Positions 26,001-34,863 of a stretch of DNA of 63,209 nt are shown one piece after another (within the stretch, counting starts at the first letter, position 1; every line of letters starts with the position of its first letter). This DNA is from Saprospiraceae bacterium (GTDB lineage Bacteria; Bacteroidota; Bacteroidia; Chitinophagales; Saprospiraceae): positions 1 through 63,209 of the forward strand of contig JAEUUT010000156.1 in NCBI GenBank assembly GCA_016787415.1, written 5' to 3'. A model generated the notes under the pieces. That model was given only the letters and a program-made list of their open reading frames with translations. It ran no database searches and was not told the DNA's origin. Both the position numbers and the translations under genes were made by a program.

Positions 26001-28391
26001 ATGTTTTACACAAATAAACACCTTGTCGAAGCAAAACAAGGCCGCGCATCTTTGCCCGTAGCCCCCTGGCTGCTGGGCGGGGTCGTTTTATTGCTGCTGT
26101 CTTCCTGTAATGTGACAAAACACCTGAACACGGCCAAAGGCGAGCGGCTGCTTGTGTCGAACGCCCTCGAACTGAAAGCGGAGCGCAAAATGAACTTTGC
26201 CGAACGCACGCCGCTGCTATACCAACTCGAATCCTATTACAAACAAAAACCCAACCAGCGCGCTTTCGGGTTGTTCCGCACCCGACTCTGGTTTTATTAC
26301 AAATACGAACACCGCAACAGCAAGTTTGCAAACTGGGCAAAGAACCGCATTGCGGAAGCGCCTGTTATTTACGACGATGCACTGGCGCAGCGCACCGCCC
26401 AGAATTTTGAAAACCAGATGCGACAGCGCGGGTATTTTGGCGCCACCGCCTCCTACCACACCGATACCATCAACCAGTACAAGGTAAAAACCAAATACAC
26501 CCTGGTGCTGGGCCCGCTGTATCACATTGATTCTGTGTTTTTTGTGAGCCAGGATAGCCTGGTCAAACAGGTACTCGACCTCACCGAGCCGGAAACGCTA
26601 TTGCACCACGGCGACGCGGTCGACGGGCAGGTGTTTGAAGCCGAGCGGCTCCGCATCACGGCCGCCCTGAAAAACCGTGGTTACGCTTATTTTACCCCCA
26701 ATTTTGTGGAATTTACCGGCGACACCACCGCCCTGCAAACCAATGTGACGGTGGAAGTACTGCCGCCTGGCGATTCTACCATGCACAGAATATACACCAT
26801 CGGTGAAATTGCGGTGTTTTCCAGCCTCCTGCCCGATGTGTCGGTTATCCGAAATGATACGGTCATCAATGGCGTCTACTTCGCTTCAACCGACCCAAAA
26901 TTTCAGGTAAAACCCGAACGCCTGTACAACGCGATCGCGCTCCAGCCCAGTTGGCCCTACCGGCAGGAAGATTTTGATAAAACCACGCACAACCTGAATG
27001 CGCTCGGCGTTTTCCGATTTGTAACCGTCAAGCCGTACCAGGATTCTATACAGCCCGACAAGATCAATGTAGCCATTTCGTTCCGACCCAACAAACGCCT
27101 GCCCATCGGTGGCGATATCGACCTCAACTCCTCTACCTCGCCCTCGCTGGCGCGCAACCTGCTGGGCGTATCTTCATCGCTGTCGTTTACCAACCGCAAC
27201 CTGTTTCGCGGGGCCGAACACCTGCAATCGAATATTCAGTACAACATCGAATTCGGCGTAGGCGCCCGGAGGTTCATTTTTTCCAATGAGGTAAAATTCC
27301 AGAATGAACTGGTTTTCCCTCGCTTTTTCGATTATTTCGGGTTTTGGCGAGGTGTACATGCTATCCGGTTCGGGCAAAGGAGAATAGTCCCCACGGGCCT
27401 CTACAACCGCATGAAAGCCGATGGGCAGGCGCGTTTCAGCCTGAACTACAACTACCTGAATGTCACTGATTTCTTTGCCTACAACCTCATCAATGCGTCG
27501 TTTGGCTACGACGTGCGTTCGAACATAGAACACCAGTACAACATTGACCAGGTGGGCATCGATGCGCTGCGCCTGATCGATACGCTCAAGGTGTCGAATG
27601 AATTTCTGGCGCGCAGTTTCAGCAACCAGTTGTTCACCGGCTTTGTGCTACGCGCATTCAACTACAACTACGCCAGCAAGCCCAATCGCTTCGGCGAACG
27701 CTGGGGTTTCCGTTTCACTTCCGACCTGTCGGGGCTGGAAGAATACCTGGTCAACCGGCTGTGGAGTATCCCGTTCGGCCAGCAACAGTGGAAAGTAGCC
27801 GGGCTCGATTTTGCCAAATACCTTCGCCTCGACTTCGATGCTACCTATACCCGCGAGTTCAGGAAGGATGTGATCGGCGCCCTGCGCGTCGGCTCCGGCA
27901 TCGTGACGCCCTACGGCGACACCAAGGATGCGCCGTATGTGAAACAATTTTTTGTAGGCGGCCCGTCCAGCCTGCGCGCCTGGCGTATTCGCCAACTTGG
28001 CCCCGGCGGCTACCACGACCCCAAAGCCACTCAGCCTTATTACCAGGCGGGTGATTTTCGCTTCGAATTTAATGGAGAACTCCGTTTCCCGTTGTTCTGG
28101 TGGCTGAAAGGCGCTGTTTTTGTGGATGGCGGCAATATCTGGACGATTCGGGCCGACAGCCTGCGCCCGGGCTCGCAACTGCGCTGGGATTCGTATAAAA
28201 ACGTTGCGCTGGGAACAGGGATCGGTATTCGGGGCGACTTTAGTTATTTCGTGCTGCGCGTCGACTTCGGGCTTCCGCTGCGCTGGCCCTACCGGCAGGA
28301 AGAATCCGGCTCGTACTGGGCGCTCAATCGTTTTACACGACTGAAATGGAAGGATTTTAACCCGAATCTGGCTGTTGGGTATCCATTTTAG
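26001..28391 (+). CDS. tamL: TamL-type BamA/TamA-family outer-membrane lipoprotein
   Basis: 796 residues from the ATG at 26001; the frame is open upstream but only this start puts the lipoprotein signal at the N-terminus, with 'LLLLSSC' at residues 31-36 and Cys36 as lipidation site. POTRA-like domains fill residues ~40-420 ('MRQRGYFGATASYHTDTINQ', 'LKNRGYAYFTPNFVEF'), then a 16-strand Omp85 barrel with 'RNLFRGAEHLQSNIQYNIEF', 'FFVGGPSSLRAWRIRQLGPG' (the VRGF-like lid loop) and 'FVDGGNIW'. TamA-like lipoproteins work with TamB in outer-membrane assembly and lipid transport; no tamB lies in the window. Confidence 0.88.
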   Translation: MFYTNKHLVEAKQGRASLPVAPWLLGGVVLLLLSSCNVTKHLNTAKGERLLVSNALELKAERKMNFAERTPLLYQLESYYKQKPNQRAFGLFRTRLWFYYKYEHRNSKFANWAKNRIAEAPVIYDDALAQRTAQNFENQMRQRGYFGATASYHTDTINQYKVKTKYTLVLGPLYHIDSVFFVSQDSLVKQVLDLTEPETLLHHGDAVDGQVFEAERLRITAALKNRGYAYFTPNFVEFTGDTTALQTNVTVEVLPPGDSTMHRIYTIGEIAVFSSLLPDVSVIRNDTVINGVYFASTDPKFQVKPERLYNAIALQPSWPYRQEDFDKTTHNLNALGVFRFVTVKPYQDSIQPDKINVAISFRPNKRLPIGGDIDLNSSTSPSLARNLLGVSSSLSFTNRNLFRGAEHLQSNIQYNIEFGVGARRFIFSNEVKFQNELVFPRFFDYFGFWRGVHAIRFGQRRIVPTGLYNRMKADGQARFSLNYNYLNVTDFFAYNLINASFGYDVRSNIEHQYNIDQVGIDALRLIDTLKVSNEFLARSFSNQLFTGFVLRAFNYNYASKPNRFGERWGFRFTSDLSGLEEYLVNRLWSIPFGQQQWKVAGLDFAKYLRLDFDATYTREFRKDVIGALRVGSGIVTPYGDTKDAPYVKQFFVGGPSSLRAWRIRQLGPGGYHDPKATQPYYQAGDFRFEFNGELRFPLFWWLKGAVFVDGGNIWTIRADSLRPGSQLRWDSYKNVALGTGIGIRGDFSYFVLRVDFGLPLRWPYRQEESGSYWALNRFTRLKWKDFNPNLAVGYPF

Positions 28392-28630
28392 TAACACAGA
28401 TGGCGCGGAATTGCAACACGGATTACGCGGATTTATTACGGATGTACGCGGATTTTTTGGGGTGTGGGAATTGGAAAAAACTATCGACCTTCGCGGGTGT
28501 TTTTGATGCTTGTTGGCCTTGAAAATACCATTCACCAATTCTTAAAATCCTTGCGGATGTGTCCGAATCTACCCCTCGCGTGAGCCCCAATCCGTGTAGA
28601 TCCGTAATACATCCGTGCGATCCGTGTTAT
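28392..28630. repeat. ACGGAT-word inverted repeat between tamL and the DUF937-OmpA gene
   Basis: The left side (AACACGGATTACGCGGATTT, TACGGATGTACGCGGATTTT) and the right side (AATCCGTGTAGATCCGTAAT, ACATCCGTGCGATCCGTGTT) are reverse-complementary in blocks, with a non-repeat middle. The same words recur at 44158-44368. The right arm ends at the start codon of the next gene (GTGTTATG), so the gene's leader would fold or the transcript must start within it. Confidence 0.8.
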
Positions 28631-29846
28631 GAACTTTCTCGACTCTTTTAAACACTACCTCAGCCCCGAACTGATCCAGCATGCTGCTTCTTTGCTGGAA
28701 GAAACGCCTGAGGGCACTGCCAAAGCAGCCAGCAGCCTTCTGCCGACCATCCTCAGCGGTTTGCTGCAAAAAACGGGCGACTCCCATGCTCTGGACAGCA
28801 TTTTTCAGCAAATTTCCGGTTTTGACGCAGGCATACTCGACGATTTGGCCGGGCTGGTCGGCGGTGGCAACCTGGCCCACAACGACCCTAAAGACGCTTC
28901 CGGGCACCTGATGGGGCTGCTGTTCGGCTCCAAAGTGCCGGCATTGACCAACGCTGTGGCGGCATTTTCCGGCGTAAAATCATCCTCCGCCTCGTCTCTG
29001 CTCGGCCTGGTAGGCCCGCTGGTGATGGGTGTTTTGAGCAAAAAAATTGGAAGCGATACCCTGAGTGCTGCCGGGCTGGCTAACTTGTTGTCCGATGAGC
29101 GGGCCACCATTCTTGGCGCCTTGCCAGGTGGCATCGCCTCCTTACTGGGACTGGTAAATCCATCTGCGGCTGCTACATCTGCCAACCAATCCGACGACGC
29201 CCCTGGCGTAGCCACCGGCACCCAATGGCTGTGGCCCCTGCTACTGCTCCTGGCCCTGGGTGGCGGCATTACCTATTACCTGAAAAACTGCACGCAACCC
29301 GCGCCCGCGCCGCCCGTTGAAACGCCTGCCATTGATTCCACCGCCATCAAAGCCGCCGAAAAAGCAGACTCCGCTCAGGCCGCCGCTCAGGTATATATGA
29401 AAAAACTGGCATCGGGTTTTGAAATCAAAGGCAATCAAAATGGCATTGAAAATCAACTCATTGCCTTCATCGAAGATGCCGCTCGCCCGGTAGACAAAAC
29501 GACCTGGTTCAATTTCGACCGCCTGACGTTCAATACCGGCAGCGCTGTGATTGATATGAACAAATCGCGCGAGCAACTCACCAATATATACGAAATCCTG
29601 AAAGCATTTCCGAAGGTAAAACTCAAGGTCGGCGGCTATACCGATAACGTAGGCAAAGAAGCCGACAACATGAAACTCTCAACCGAACGTGCCAAAGCCA
29701 CCGTCGCTGCCCTCGAAGGTATGGGCATCGAAAAAGGCCGCCTCACACCAGAAGGTTATGGCTCCCAACACCCCGTTGCCAGCAATGACACGGAAGAAGG
29801 ACGGGCGCAGAACCGGCGGATTGCGGTTAGGGTAACTCAAAAGTAA
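28629..29846 (+). CDS. DUF937 plus OmpA peptidoglycan-binding domain protein
   Basis: 405 residues. The N-terminal ~190 residues are DUF937-like ('LIQHAASLLEETPEGTAKAA', 'GDSHALDSIFQQISGFDAGI', 'SLLGLVGPLVMGVLSKKIGS'). One membrane helix at ~195-215 (LWPLLLLLALGGGITYYL) and an Ala/Pro-rich linker lead to a C-terminal OmpA domain (~290-405) with 'FNTGSAVIDM', 'GGYTDNVGKEADNMKLS' and 'EGYGSQHPVASNDTEEGRAQ', then NRRI, the peptidoglycan-binding signature. There is no cleavable signal peptide, so DUF937 faces the cytoplasm and OmpA the periplasm. It would tether an inner-membrane or cytoplasmic process to the wall; the DUF937 role is unknown. Confidence 0.88.
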   Translation: MNFLDSFKHYLSPELIQHAASLLEETPEGTAKAASSLLPTILSGLLQKTGDSHALDSIFQQISGFDAGILDDLAGLVGGGNLAHNDPKDASGHLMGLLFGSKVPALTNAVAAFSGVKSSSASSLLGLVGPLVMGVLSKKIGSDTLSAAGLANLLSDERATILGALPGGIASLLGLVNPSAAATSANQSDDAPGVATGTQWLWPLLLLLALGGGITYYLKNCTQPAPAPPVETPAIDSTAIKAAEKADSAQAAAQVYMKKLASGFEIKGNQNGIENQLIAFIEDAARPVDKTTWFNFDRLTFNTGSAVIDMNKSREQLTNIYEILKAFPKVKLKVGGYTDNVGKEADNMKLSTERAKATVAALEGMGIEKGRLTPEGYGSQHPVASNDTEEGRAQNRRIAVRVTQK

Positions 29847-29993
29847 GAGGTTTGAATCAGGATTTTTCAGAATTTAAAAGATTAGAAAGATTCCCGCCAA
29901 GATGTCAAAATTGAATTCTATTTTTTAAATTTTAAAATCTTGCCGGGAATCTTTCTAATCTTTTAAATTCTGAAAAATCCTGATTCAAACCTC
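29847..29993. repeat. Long palindromic element, family A copy 3 (diverged)
   Basis: 57-nt arms (29847-29903 and 29937-29993) pair with one mismatch around a 33-nt AT-rich centre. The arms resemble copies 1 and 2 but differ at several positions (CAGAATTTAAAAGATTAGAA against TAGGATTAAAAGGATTAGAA), and both arms changed together. The centre has the same orientation as copy 2. Heptamer-like CTCTCACCTCTCAC follows, 13 bp before the kbl start. Confidence 0.88.
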
Positions 29994-30016
29994 TCTCACC
30001 TCTCACGATCTCTACC

Positions 30017-31210
30017 ATGTTTACCAACGTAGAACCAACCCTCCAACACGAACTCCAAGGCATCCGCGAAGCTGGCCTGTACAAAGACGAACGCGTGATC
30101 ACCACCACGCAAGGCCCTATTATCAGCACCACCAGTCAGCACGATGTGCTGAATTTTTGTGCCAACAATTACCTCGGCTTGAGCAGCCATCCGGAAGTGA
30201 CGGAAGCCGCTATCGAGGCCATCCGCACGCATGGCTACGGCATGTCGAGCGTACGTTTTATCTGTGGTACGCAGGACATTCACAAGGAACTGGAACGCCG
30301 CATTGCCGATTTTCTCGGTCAGGAAGACTGTATCCTGTACGCGGCGGCATTCGATGCCAATGGCGGCCTGTTCGAGCCGCTGCTCGGCGAAGAAGACGCC
30401 ATCATCAGCGACGAACTCAACCATGCCAGCATCATCGACGGCATTCGGCTGTGCAAAGCCAAACGTTTCCGCTACAAGCACAACGACATGGCTTCGCTGG
30501 AAGACTGCCTGCAACAGGCTCAGGCCGCCGGTGCGCGCCGCAAACTTATTTTTACCGATGGCGCTTTTTCCATGGACGGCACCATTGCACAGTTAGATAA
30601 AATCTGCGACCTCGCCGACCGCTATGACGCCATGGTGGGTATCGACGAGTGCCATGCCAGCGGATTCCTCGGACGCACGGGCCGCGGCACCCACGAATAC
30701 CGTGGCGTGATGGATCGTATCGACATCATTACCGGCACTCTGGGCAAGGCCCTCGGCGGCGCCAGTGGTGGTTTCACGGCCGCCCGAAAAGAGATTGTCG
30801 ACATGCTGCGCCAGCGCTCGCGCCCCTACCTGTTTTCCAACACGGTGATGCCAGCCATCGTGGGCGCCAGCATCAAGGTGATGGAACTACTCAGCAGCAG
30901 CACGACCCTGCGCGACAAACTGGAGGCCAATACGAAGTGGTTTCGCACTGCTATGACGGCTGCGGGTTTCGACATCATTCCCGGCGAACACCCCATCGTA
31001 CCGATCATGCTGTACGAGGCCAAACTGGCGCAGGAATTTGCCCGCCGCCTGCTCGACGAAGGCATTTATGTCATTGGTTTCTTCTACCCGGTGGTGGCCC
31101 AGGGCAAAGCCCGCATCCGCGTGCAAATGTCGGCCGCGCACGAACCAGAACACCTGCAACGGGCAGTGGCAGCATTTACGAAAGTAGGGAAGGAGTTGGG
31201 GGTGATTTAG
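30017..31210 (+). CDS. kbl: Glycine C-acetyltransferase (2-amino-3-ketobutyrate CoA ligase)
   Basis: 397 residues. This PLP enzyme of the alpha-oxoamine synthase family cleaves 2-amino-3-oxobutyrate with CoA to glycine and acetyl-CoA, the second step of threonine breakdown. Family signatures: '[18 protein letters not shown]', '[15 protein letters not shown]', the cofactor-binding '[17 protein letters not shown]' and the Schiff-base Lys in '[15 protein letters not shown]'; the C-terminal '[20 protein letters not shown]' is also typical. Kbl is favoured over the sister enzymes serine palmitoyltransferase and BioF by overall similarity. Threonine dehydrogenase is not nearby. Confidence 0.93.
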   Translation: MFTNVEPTLQHELQGIREAGLYKDERVITTTQGPIISTTSQHDVLNFCANNYLGLSSHPEVTEAAIEAIRTHGYGMSSVRFICGTQDIHKELERRIADFLGQEDCILYAAAFDANGGLFEPLLGEEDAIISDELNHASIIDGIRLCKAKRFRYKHNDMASLEDCLQQAQAAGARRKLIFTDGAFSMDGTIAQLDKICDLADRYDAMVGIDECHASGFLGRTGRGTHEYRGVMDRIDIITGTLGKALGGASGGFTAARKEIVDMLRQRSRPYLFSNTVMPAIVGASIKVMELLSSSTTLRDKLEANTKWFRTAMTAAGFDIIPGEHPIVPIMLYEAKLAQEFARRLLDEGIYVIGFFYPVVAQGKARIRVQMSAAHEPEHLQRAVAAFTKVGKELGVI

Positions 31211-31225
31211 AAACCGTCTGAAAAA

Positions 31226-32215
31226 TCATTTTAGACGAAACATCCGTCCATTTTTGGTTTCCAGCACACTCAGTTGGCCCGACTGGCTGAGTTGCATCAA
31301 AAGTATTTCCGCTTCGCCCCTGGGGGTGCCGGACAATACAGAAAACTCTTTGGCAGTCAGAGAAGGGTAATGTTCAAACAGGTTTTGCCAGGACGGATCG
31401 ATGATTTTTTTCTTTACCGTCGGGAGTGTCTGTAATACTGCTGCCTCAAACTGTTCGCAAGGCTTCACCCCGTACACTTTCCCCTGTTGCCCTTCTGTAT
31501 TGTTGAAAAACAAGGTTGGAAACCCGCGCACCCCCATCTGTCGGGCCAATGCGAGATCGTCTTCGAACATTTTTTGGGCAGGGCCCTGCATATCCTGTTG
31601 CAGGCGGTTTGCATCCAGCCCGGCTGCTTCGGCGGCTTGTTGCACGTATTCCCATTTTGTGACATTCTTTTTTTGCAGAAACAGTAGTTCCCGAAGTTCG
31701 CGCAAAAAAACCACTGCCTTTTTAGCATCCTGCATCTGTGCTGCCTTGAAAGCAATAGAAGGCGGATAGGAGGATGGAAGCGGATCCTCCAGCCACACAT
31801 CGCCGTCGATCGGCATATCGTAGTATCGGCTTACTTCATCCCAGTGGTGCGCCACATCCGAAGGTTTGCTGATGCCTCCGCTGTTGTACACATCCCAGGA
31901 GGGTAGCAGGCCACCCATGCGGTATTCGATGTTGATGGCATCGCCATATTCCAGTTTGAGTTTGCGCAGTTGCGGCTCAATGCCCCAGCAGGAGGAGCAG
32001 ATGGGGTCAGTGAAGTACAGTATCTTGACGCTCGCTTCCTGATGTAGTTCAATATTGGCAGTAGTTGAGCCTGGTATGGCACAGATTCCCTCCTGCGGGT
32101 CGCAAATCAGGGGGTTATTGTTCATATTCGTCGTAGAATTTTGAGTGGTCTGCACTGCCTGTGCCGAAAGGCAAGCCGGTAGCAGTATGAATAAGAATGA
32201 AAACAATCTCAGCAT
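31226..32215 (-). CDS. Secreted DsbA-family thiol oxidoreductase with C-terminal helical extension
   Basis: 329 residues from the ATG at 32215 (MLRLFSFLFILLPACLSAQ, signal peptide). The open frame continues to 32563 but that part is antisense to the regulator gene. A DSBA-like thioredoxin domain (residues ~60-260) has 'ILYFTDPICSSCWGIEPQL' with the CxxC pair CSSC, 'EYRMGGLLPSW' and the cis-Pro loop 'GVRGFPTLFF', close to FrnE/YjbH-like proteins. The last ~60 residues ('LTAKEFSVLSGTPRGEAEIL') look like a winged-helix module. It is transcribed divergently from an HxlR regulator with a near-consensus promoter between them. Confidence 0.85.
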   Translation of the reverse strand: MLRLFSFLFILLPACLSAQAVQTTQNSTTNMNNNPLICDPQEGICAIPGSTTANIELHQEASVKILYFTDPICSSCWGIEPQLRKLKLEYGDAINIEYRMGGLLPSWDVYNSGGISKPSDVAHHWDEVSRYYDMPIDGDVWLEDPLPSSYPPSIAFKAAQMQDAKKAVVFLRELRELLFLQKKNVTKWEYVQQAAEAAGLDANRLQQDMQGPAQKMFEDDLALARQMGVRGFPTLFFNNTEGQQGKVYGVKPCEQFEAAVLQTLPTVKKKIIDPSWQNLFEHYPSLTAKEFSVLSGTPRGEAEILLMQLSQSGQLSVLETKNGRMFRLK

Positions 32216-32239
32216 GTCGCGGGTTATGTTTTGTGAACG

Positions 32240-32270
32240 CAAAGGTATGAGCGTCGTGTATGCTGCACAA
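32240..32270 (-). promoter_or_regulatory. Promoter of the DsbA-like gene
   Basis: On the minus strand an exact -7 box TACCTTTG (32240-32247) and TTG at 32268-32270 are spaced by 20 bp. The start codon follows 25 bp downstream. The element lies in the short divergent gap shared with the HxlR gene, so the regulator could control it. Confidence 0.6.
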
Positions 32271-32293
32271 TTAGTCACAAAAAGTTGACCACC

Positions 32294-32581
32294 ATGCAAG
32301 AAGAATGCCCGGCAGAAGGGCTGCTGAAAATGTTGTCGGGGAAATGGAAGCCCCAGATATTTCGCCTGGCGCAGGATGGGCCGCTGCGCTTCAACAGCCT
32401 GTTGCGCCAATTGAACGGCGCCAGCAAGCAATCCGTCGCACTGGCCCTGAAAGAACTCGAGGCAGCCCAATTGCTCGACAAAAATACCGTGCGCCTCAAA
32501 CCGCTGCACATCGAGTACAGCCTGAGTGAAAAAGGCCGGGAGTTGATCCCTGTTTTCCGCCAACTGGAATTGCTGGTGTAG
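32294..32581 (+). CDS. HxlR family winged-helix regulator
   Basis: 95 residues from the ATG at 32294; a TTG three codons upstream is possible. It is a single HxlR winged-helix domain: 'CPAEGLLKMLSGKWKPQIFR' at the N-terminus, 'GPLRFNSLLRQLNGASKQSV' as recognition helix, and 'PLHIEYSLSEKGRELIPVFR' at the wing. The N-terminal Cys (residue 5) is in the place used as thiol sensor by YodB/HypR-type members, consistent with control of the adjacent thiol oxidoreductase; that link is inferred. It faces the DsbA-like gene across 78 bp. Confidence 0.9.
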   Translation: MQEECPAEGLLKMLSGKWKPQIFRLAQDGPLRFNSLLRQLNGASKQSVALALKELEAAQLLDKNTVRLKPLHIEYSLSEKGRELIPVFRQLELLV

Positions 32582-32585
32582 GCTT

Positions 32586-32747
32586 AGAGCGTGTTCGGGA
32601 TTTTTTTGCCGGGCCTGAAAAGCGGCTTTTTCGCCCCTTTTTTATCTTTTTTCATTTACATAGTCCCCACTATGCGCATGAAAAAACGCACAAATGGACA
32701 AAAAATCCACTTTTTCAGCCTTCGGCAAAAAATCCAGAACACGCTCT
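32586..32747. repeat. Long inverted repeat between the convergent HxlR and quinoprotein genes
   Basis: AGAGCGTGTTCGGGATTTTT and the following bases (32586-32621) pair imperfectly with the segment 32711-32747, which ends AATCCAGAACACGCTCT. The middle contains a smaller palindrome, CATAGTCCCCACTATG, around 32660-32675. The right arm ends at the stop codon of the quinoprotein gene. It may terminate both converging transcripts. Confidence 0.75.
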
Positions 32748-34849
32748 TATGGCAGCACAAACGCCACCACTTTATTGCCTTTCGGCGTGCCCAGTTTTTC
32801 ACCTCCACAGGCCACCACTACGTATTGTTTCCCATTCACTTCATAGGTAGCAGGCGTAGCAAACCCCGCAGCTGGCAAGGTCGTTTCCCACAGCAGTGCT
32901 CCTGTTTTTTTGTCGAAAGCGCGGAACTTACCATCCTTGGTAGCCGCGATGAACAGCAGGCCGCCCGCAGTAGACACCGGCCCGCCATAATTTTCGCAGC
33001 CGGTAGGCGGGTTCCCTTTCCCTTTCAAAGATTCCGTATCGCCGAGGGTTACACGCCAGCGGTATTCGCCCGTATTGAGGTCTATGGCGCTCAGCGTACC
33101 CCAGGGTGGCGCGATTCCCGGCAAACCATCGCTGTCTAAAAATTTGTGATACCCGGTGTGGCGGTACAGCGGTTCATTGTGGGTAGTCATGGTCATAATT
33201 TCATAAGCCGGCTTCTCTGTTTTTTCCATGCCATACAGGAAATCCATCAGGCTTTTTCGCGCTTCTCCTGTTATCTGCGGGAAACCAGGCATCATGCCTT
33301 TGCCCTGTTCGATCATTTGTGCGGTAAATTCCCTGCTGCGCTGTTGTATGTTCAGCAACGAAGGGAATCCGCTGGCAGCAAGGCCGCTCCGGTCGGGTTG
33401 GTGGCAGGAGGCGCATTCTTTCTGGTATATTTTTGCACCGGTAGAAAGGTTCCCGGCACTTTTTGAGTCTGCTGTAGGCTGCATTTGCAGCATCCAGGCC
33501 ATTTCGTTCGAATTTACATACAGAATACCCTCGGAAGGATCGGCCGCTGCACCGCCCCATTCCGCGCCGCCATCGTAGCCGGGAAGCAGAAATGCGCCTT
33601 CTACACTTGGCGGGGCATACATCCTTTTATCCAGGCTATTAAACAGCGTTTGCAACTCCTTCTTATTGGACGCATAAGGGCTGATGTCTTTTTCCGTCAG
33701 GTCGGCCGACTGTCGGGCAAATGGTTTGGGCAGCACCGGCACGGGTTGGGTGGGCCAGGCTTCTTCCTCTTCGAGCGTGGACGGCGGAACGGCCATTTCC
33801 TGAATATCGAACAGCGGCGTCCCGGTTTTTCGGTCGAACACAAAGACGTATCCCTGCTTTGTAATTTGGGCTACGGCGTCGACCACCGCGCCATTGCGTT
33901 TTACCTGCAAGAGGTTGGGCGGCGCCGGCAGGTCGCGATCCCAGATGTCGTGGTGCGTAAACTGGTAGTGCCACAGGCGTTTGCCCGTGCGCGCGTCGAG
34001 CGCCAGCAGGCAATTGGCATACAGATTGGCGCCTTTTCGGTTATTACCATAAAAATCGGGTGCTGCGGAGCCGGTCGGCACAAACAGGATACCCGCTTCC
34101 CGGTCGACCGCCATACCAGCCCAGTTGTTGGCGCCGCCGATTTCATTGTTTTGAAAAGCAGATTTGTTTCCCCAGGTTTCCAAACCGGGTTCGTTCGGGT
34201 AAGGAATGGTATGGAAAGTCCACACTAATTTGCCCGTTACCACATCGAAAGCACGAATATCCCCCGGCGCAGCATCATCTCCTTCCGACACCCGAACGGG
34301 CATGACAATCAGGTTTTCGAAAATAGTGCCGGGTGTATTGGAAATGATAAACTTGCCCTGGGCCCGCCGGGGAAGGCCTTCATGCAGATCAACTGCGCCG
34401 CTTTTCCCGAATGTTTCAACGGGTTTGCCGGTAGTGGCATTAAGTGCCCAGAGGTTGGGGCCAGCGGTAAAAAGAATGCGTTTTTCTTTGCCGTCAGACC
34501 AATACGCTACGCCGCGGCTGGTGCTGTGCCAGGCTTTGAGCGGGTCGCCGAAACGCCAGATTTCCTTTCCCGTAGCAGCATCCAGTGCAAATGCCTGAAC
34601 GCCGGCAGTGACGCCGTAGAGGACGCCGTTCACTATGATCGGGCTCATTTGCATCTGTCCGGTATCAGGCGATTCGTAAGTCCATGCGACCTGTAGGTTG
34701 TTTACATTTCCGGTATTGATCTGCGTAAGGGCTGAGTAGTGATTGCGATCCGGGCCTCCGAGGTATTCTTCCCAACGTTGATAATTCGGGCCATCAGAAT
34801 CGATCAGAAACAGGCTGCAAAGGAGGGAGCCAAACAGTATTGATTTCAT
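32747..34849 (-). CDS. PQQ-type quinoprotein dehydrogenase with inserted cytochrome c domain
   Basis: 700 residues. The short hydrophobic start (ILFGSLLCSLFLI) is a signal peptide. An eight-bladed PQQ-type propeller is indicated by repeats such as 'AFALDAATGKEIWRF', 'LWALNATTGKPVETFG', 'AFDVVTGKLVWTFHT' and 'LLALDARTGKRLWHYQ', with 'THHDIWDRDLPAPP' at the active-site side. Between blades, residues ~465-545 form a cytochrome c domain with CASCH (479-483) and a Met ligand in 'GMMPGFP'. The propeller resumes with 'AIDLNTGEYRW' and closes with 'FRAFDKKTGALLWE'. It would oxidise an alcohol or sugar in the periplasm and pass electrons to the haem; the substrate is unknown. The gene lies downstream of the DUF692 gene on the same strand. 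Confidence 0.9.
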   Translation of the reverse strand: MKSILFGSLLCSLFLIDSDGPNYQRWEEYLGGPDRNHYSALTQINTGNVNNLQVAWTYESPDTGQMQMSPIIVNGVLYGVTAGVQAFALDAATGKEIWRFGDPLKAWHSTSRGVAYWSDGKEKRILFTAGPNLWALNATTGKPVETFGKSGAVDLHEGLPRRAQGKFIISNTPGTIFENLIVMPVRVSEGDDAAPGDIRAFDVVTGKLVWTFHTIPYPNEPGLETWGNKSAFQNNEIGGANNWAGMAVDREAGILFVPTGSAAPDFYGNNRKGANLYANCLLALDARTGKRLWHYQFTHHDIWDRDLPAPPNLLQVKRNGAVVDAVAQITKQGYVFVFDRKTGTPLFDIQEMAVPPSTLEEEEAWPTQPVPVLPKPFARQSADLTEKDISPYASNKKELQTLFNSLDKRMYAPPSVEGAFLLPGYDGGAEWGGAAADPSEGILYVNSNEMAWMLQMQPTADSKSAGNLSTGAKIYQKECASCHQPDRSGLAASGFPSLLNIQQRSREFTAQMIEQGKGMMPGFPQITGEARKSLMDFLYGMEKTEKPAYEIMTMTTHNEPLYRHTGYHKFLDSDGLPGIAPPWGTLSAIDLNTGEYRWRVTLGDTESLKGKGNPPTGCENYGGPVSTAGGLLFIAATKDGKFRAFDKKTGALLWETTLPAAGFATPATYEVNGKQYVVVACGGEKLGTPKGNKVVAFVLP

Positions 34850-34863
34850 GAAAAAAGGGCTTT

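Noticed and set aside
32216..32563. N-terminal extension of the DsbA-like protein
   Set aside because: It is antisense to the HxlR gene, and the signal peptide begins at 32215.
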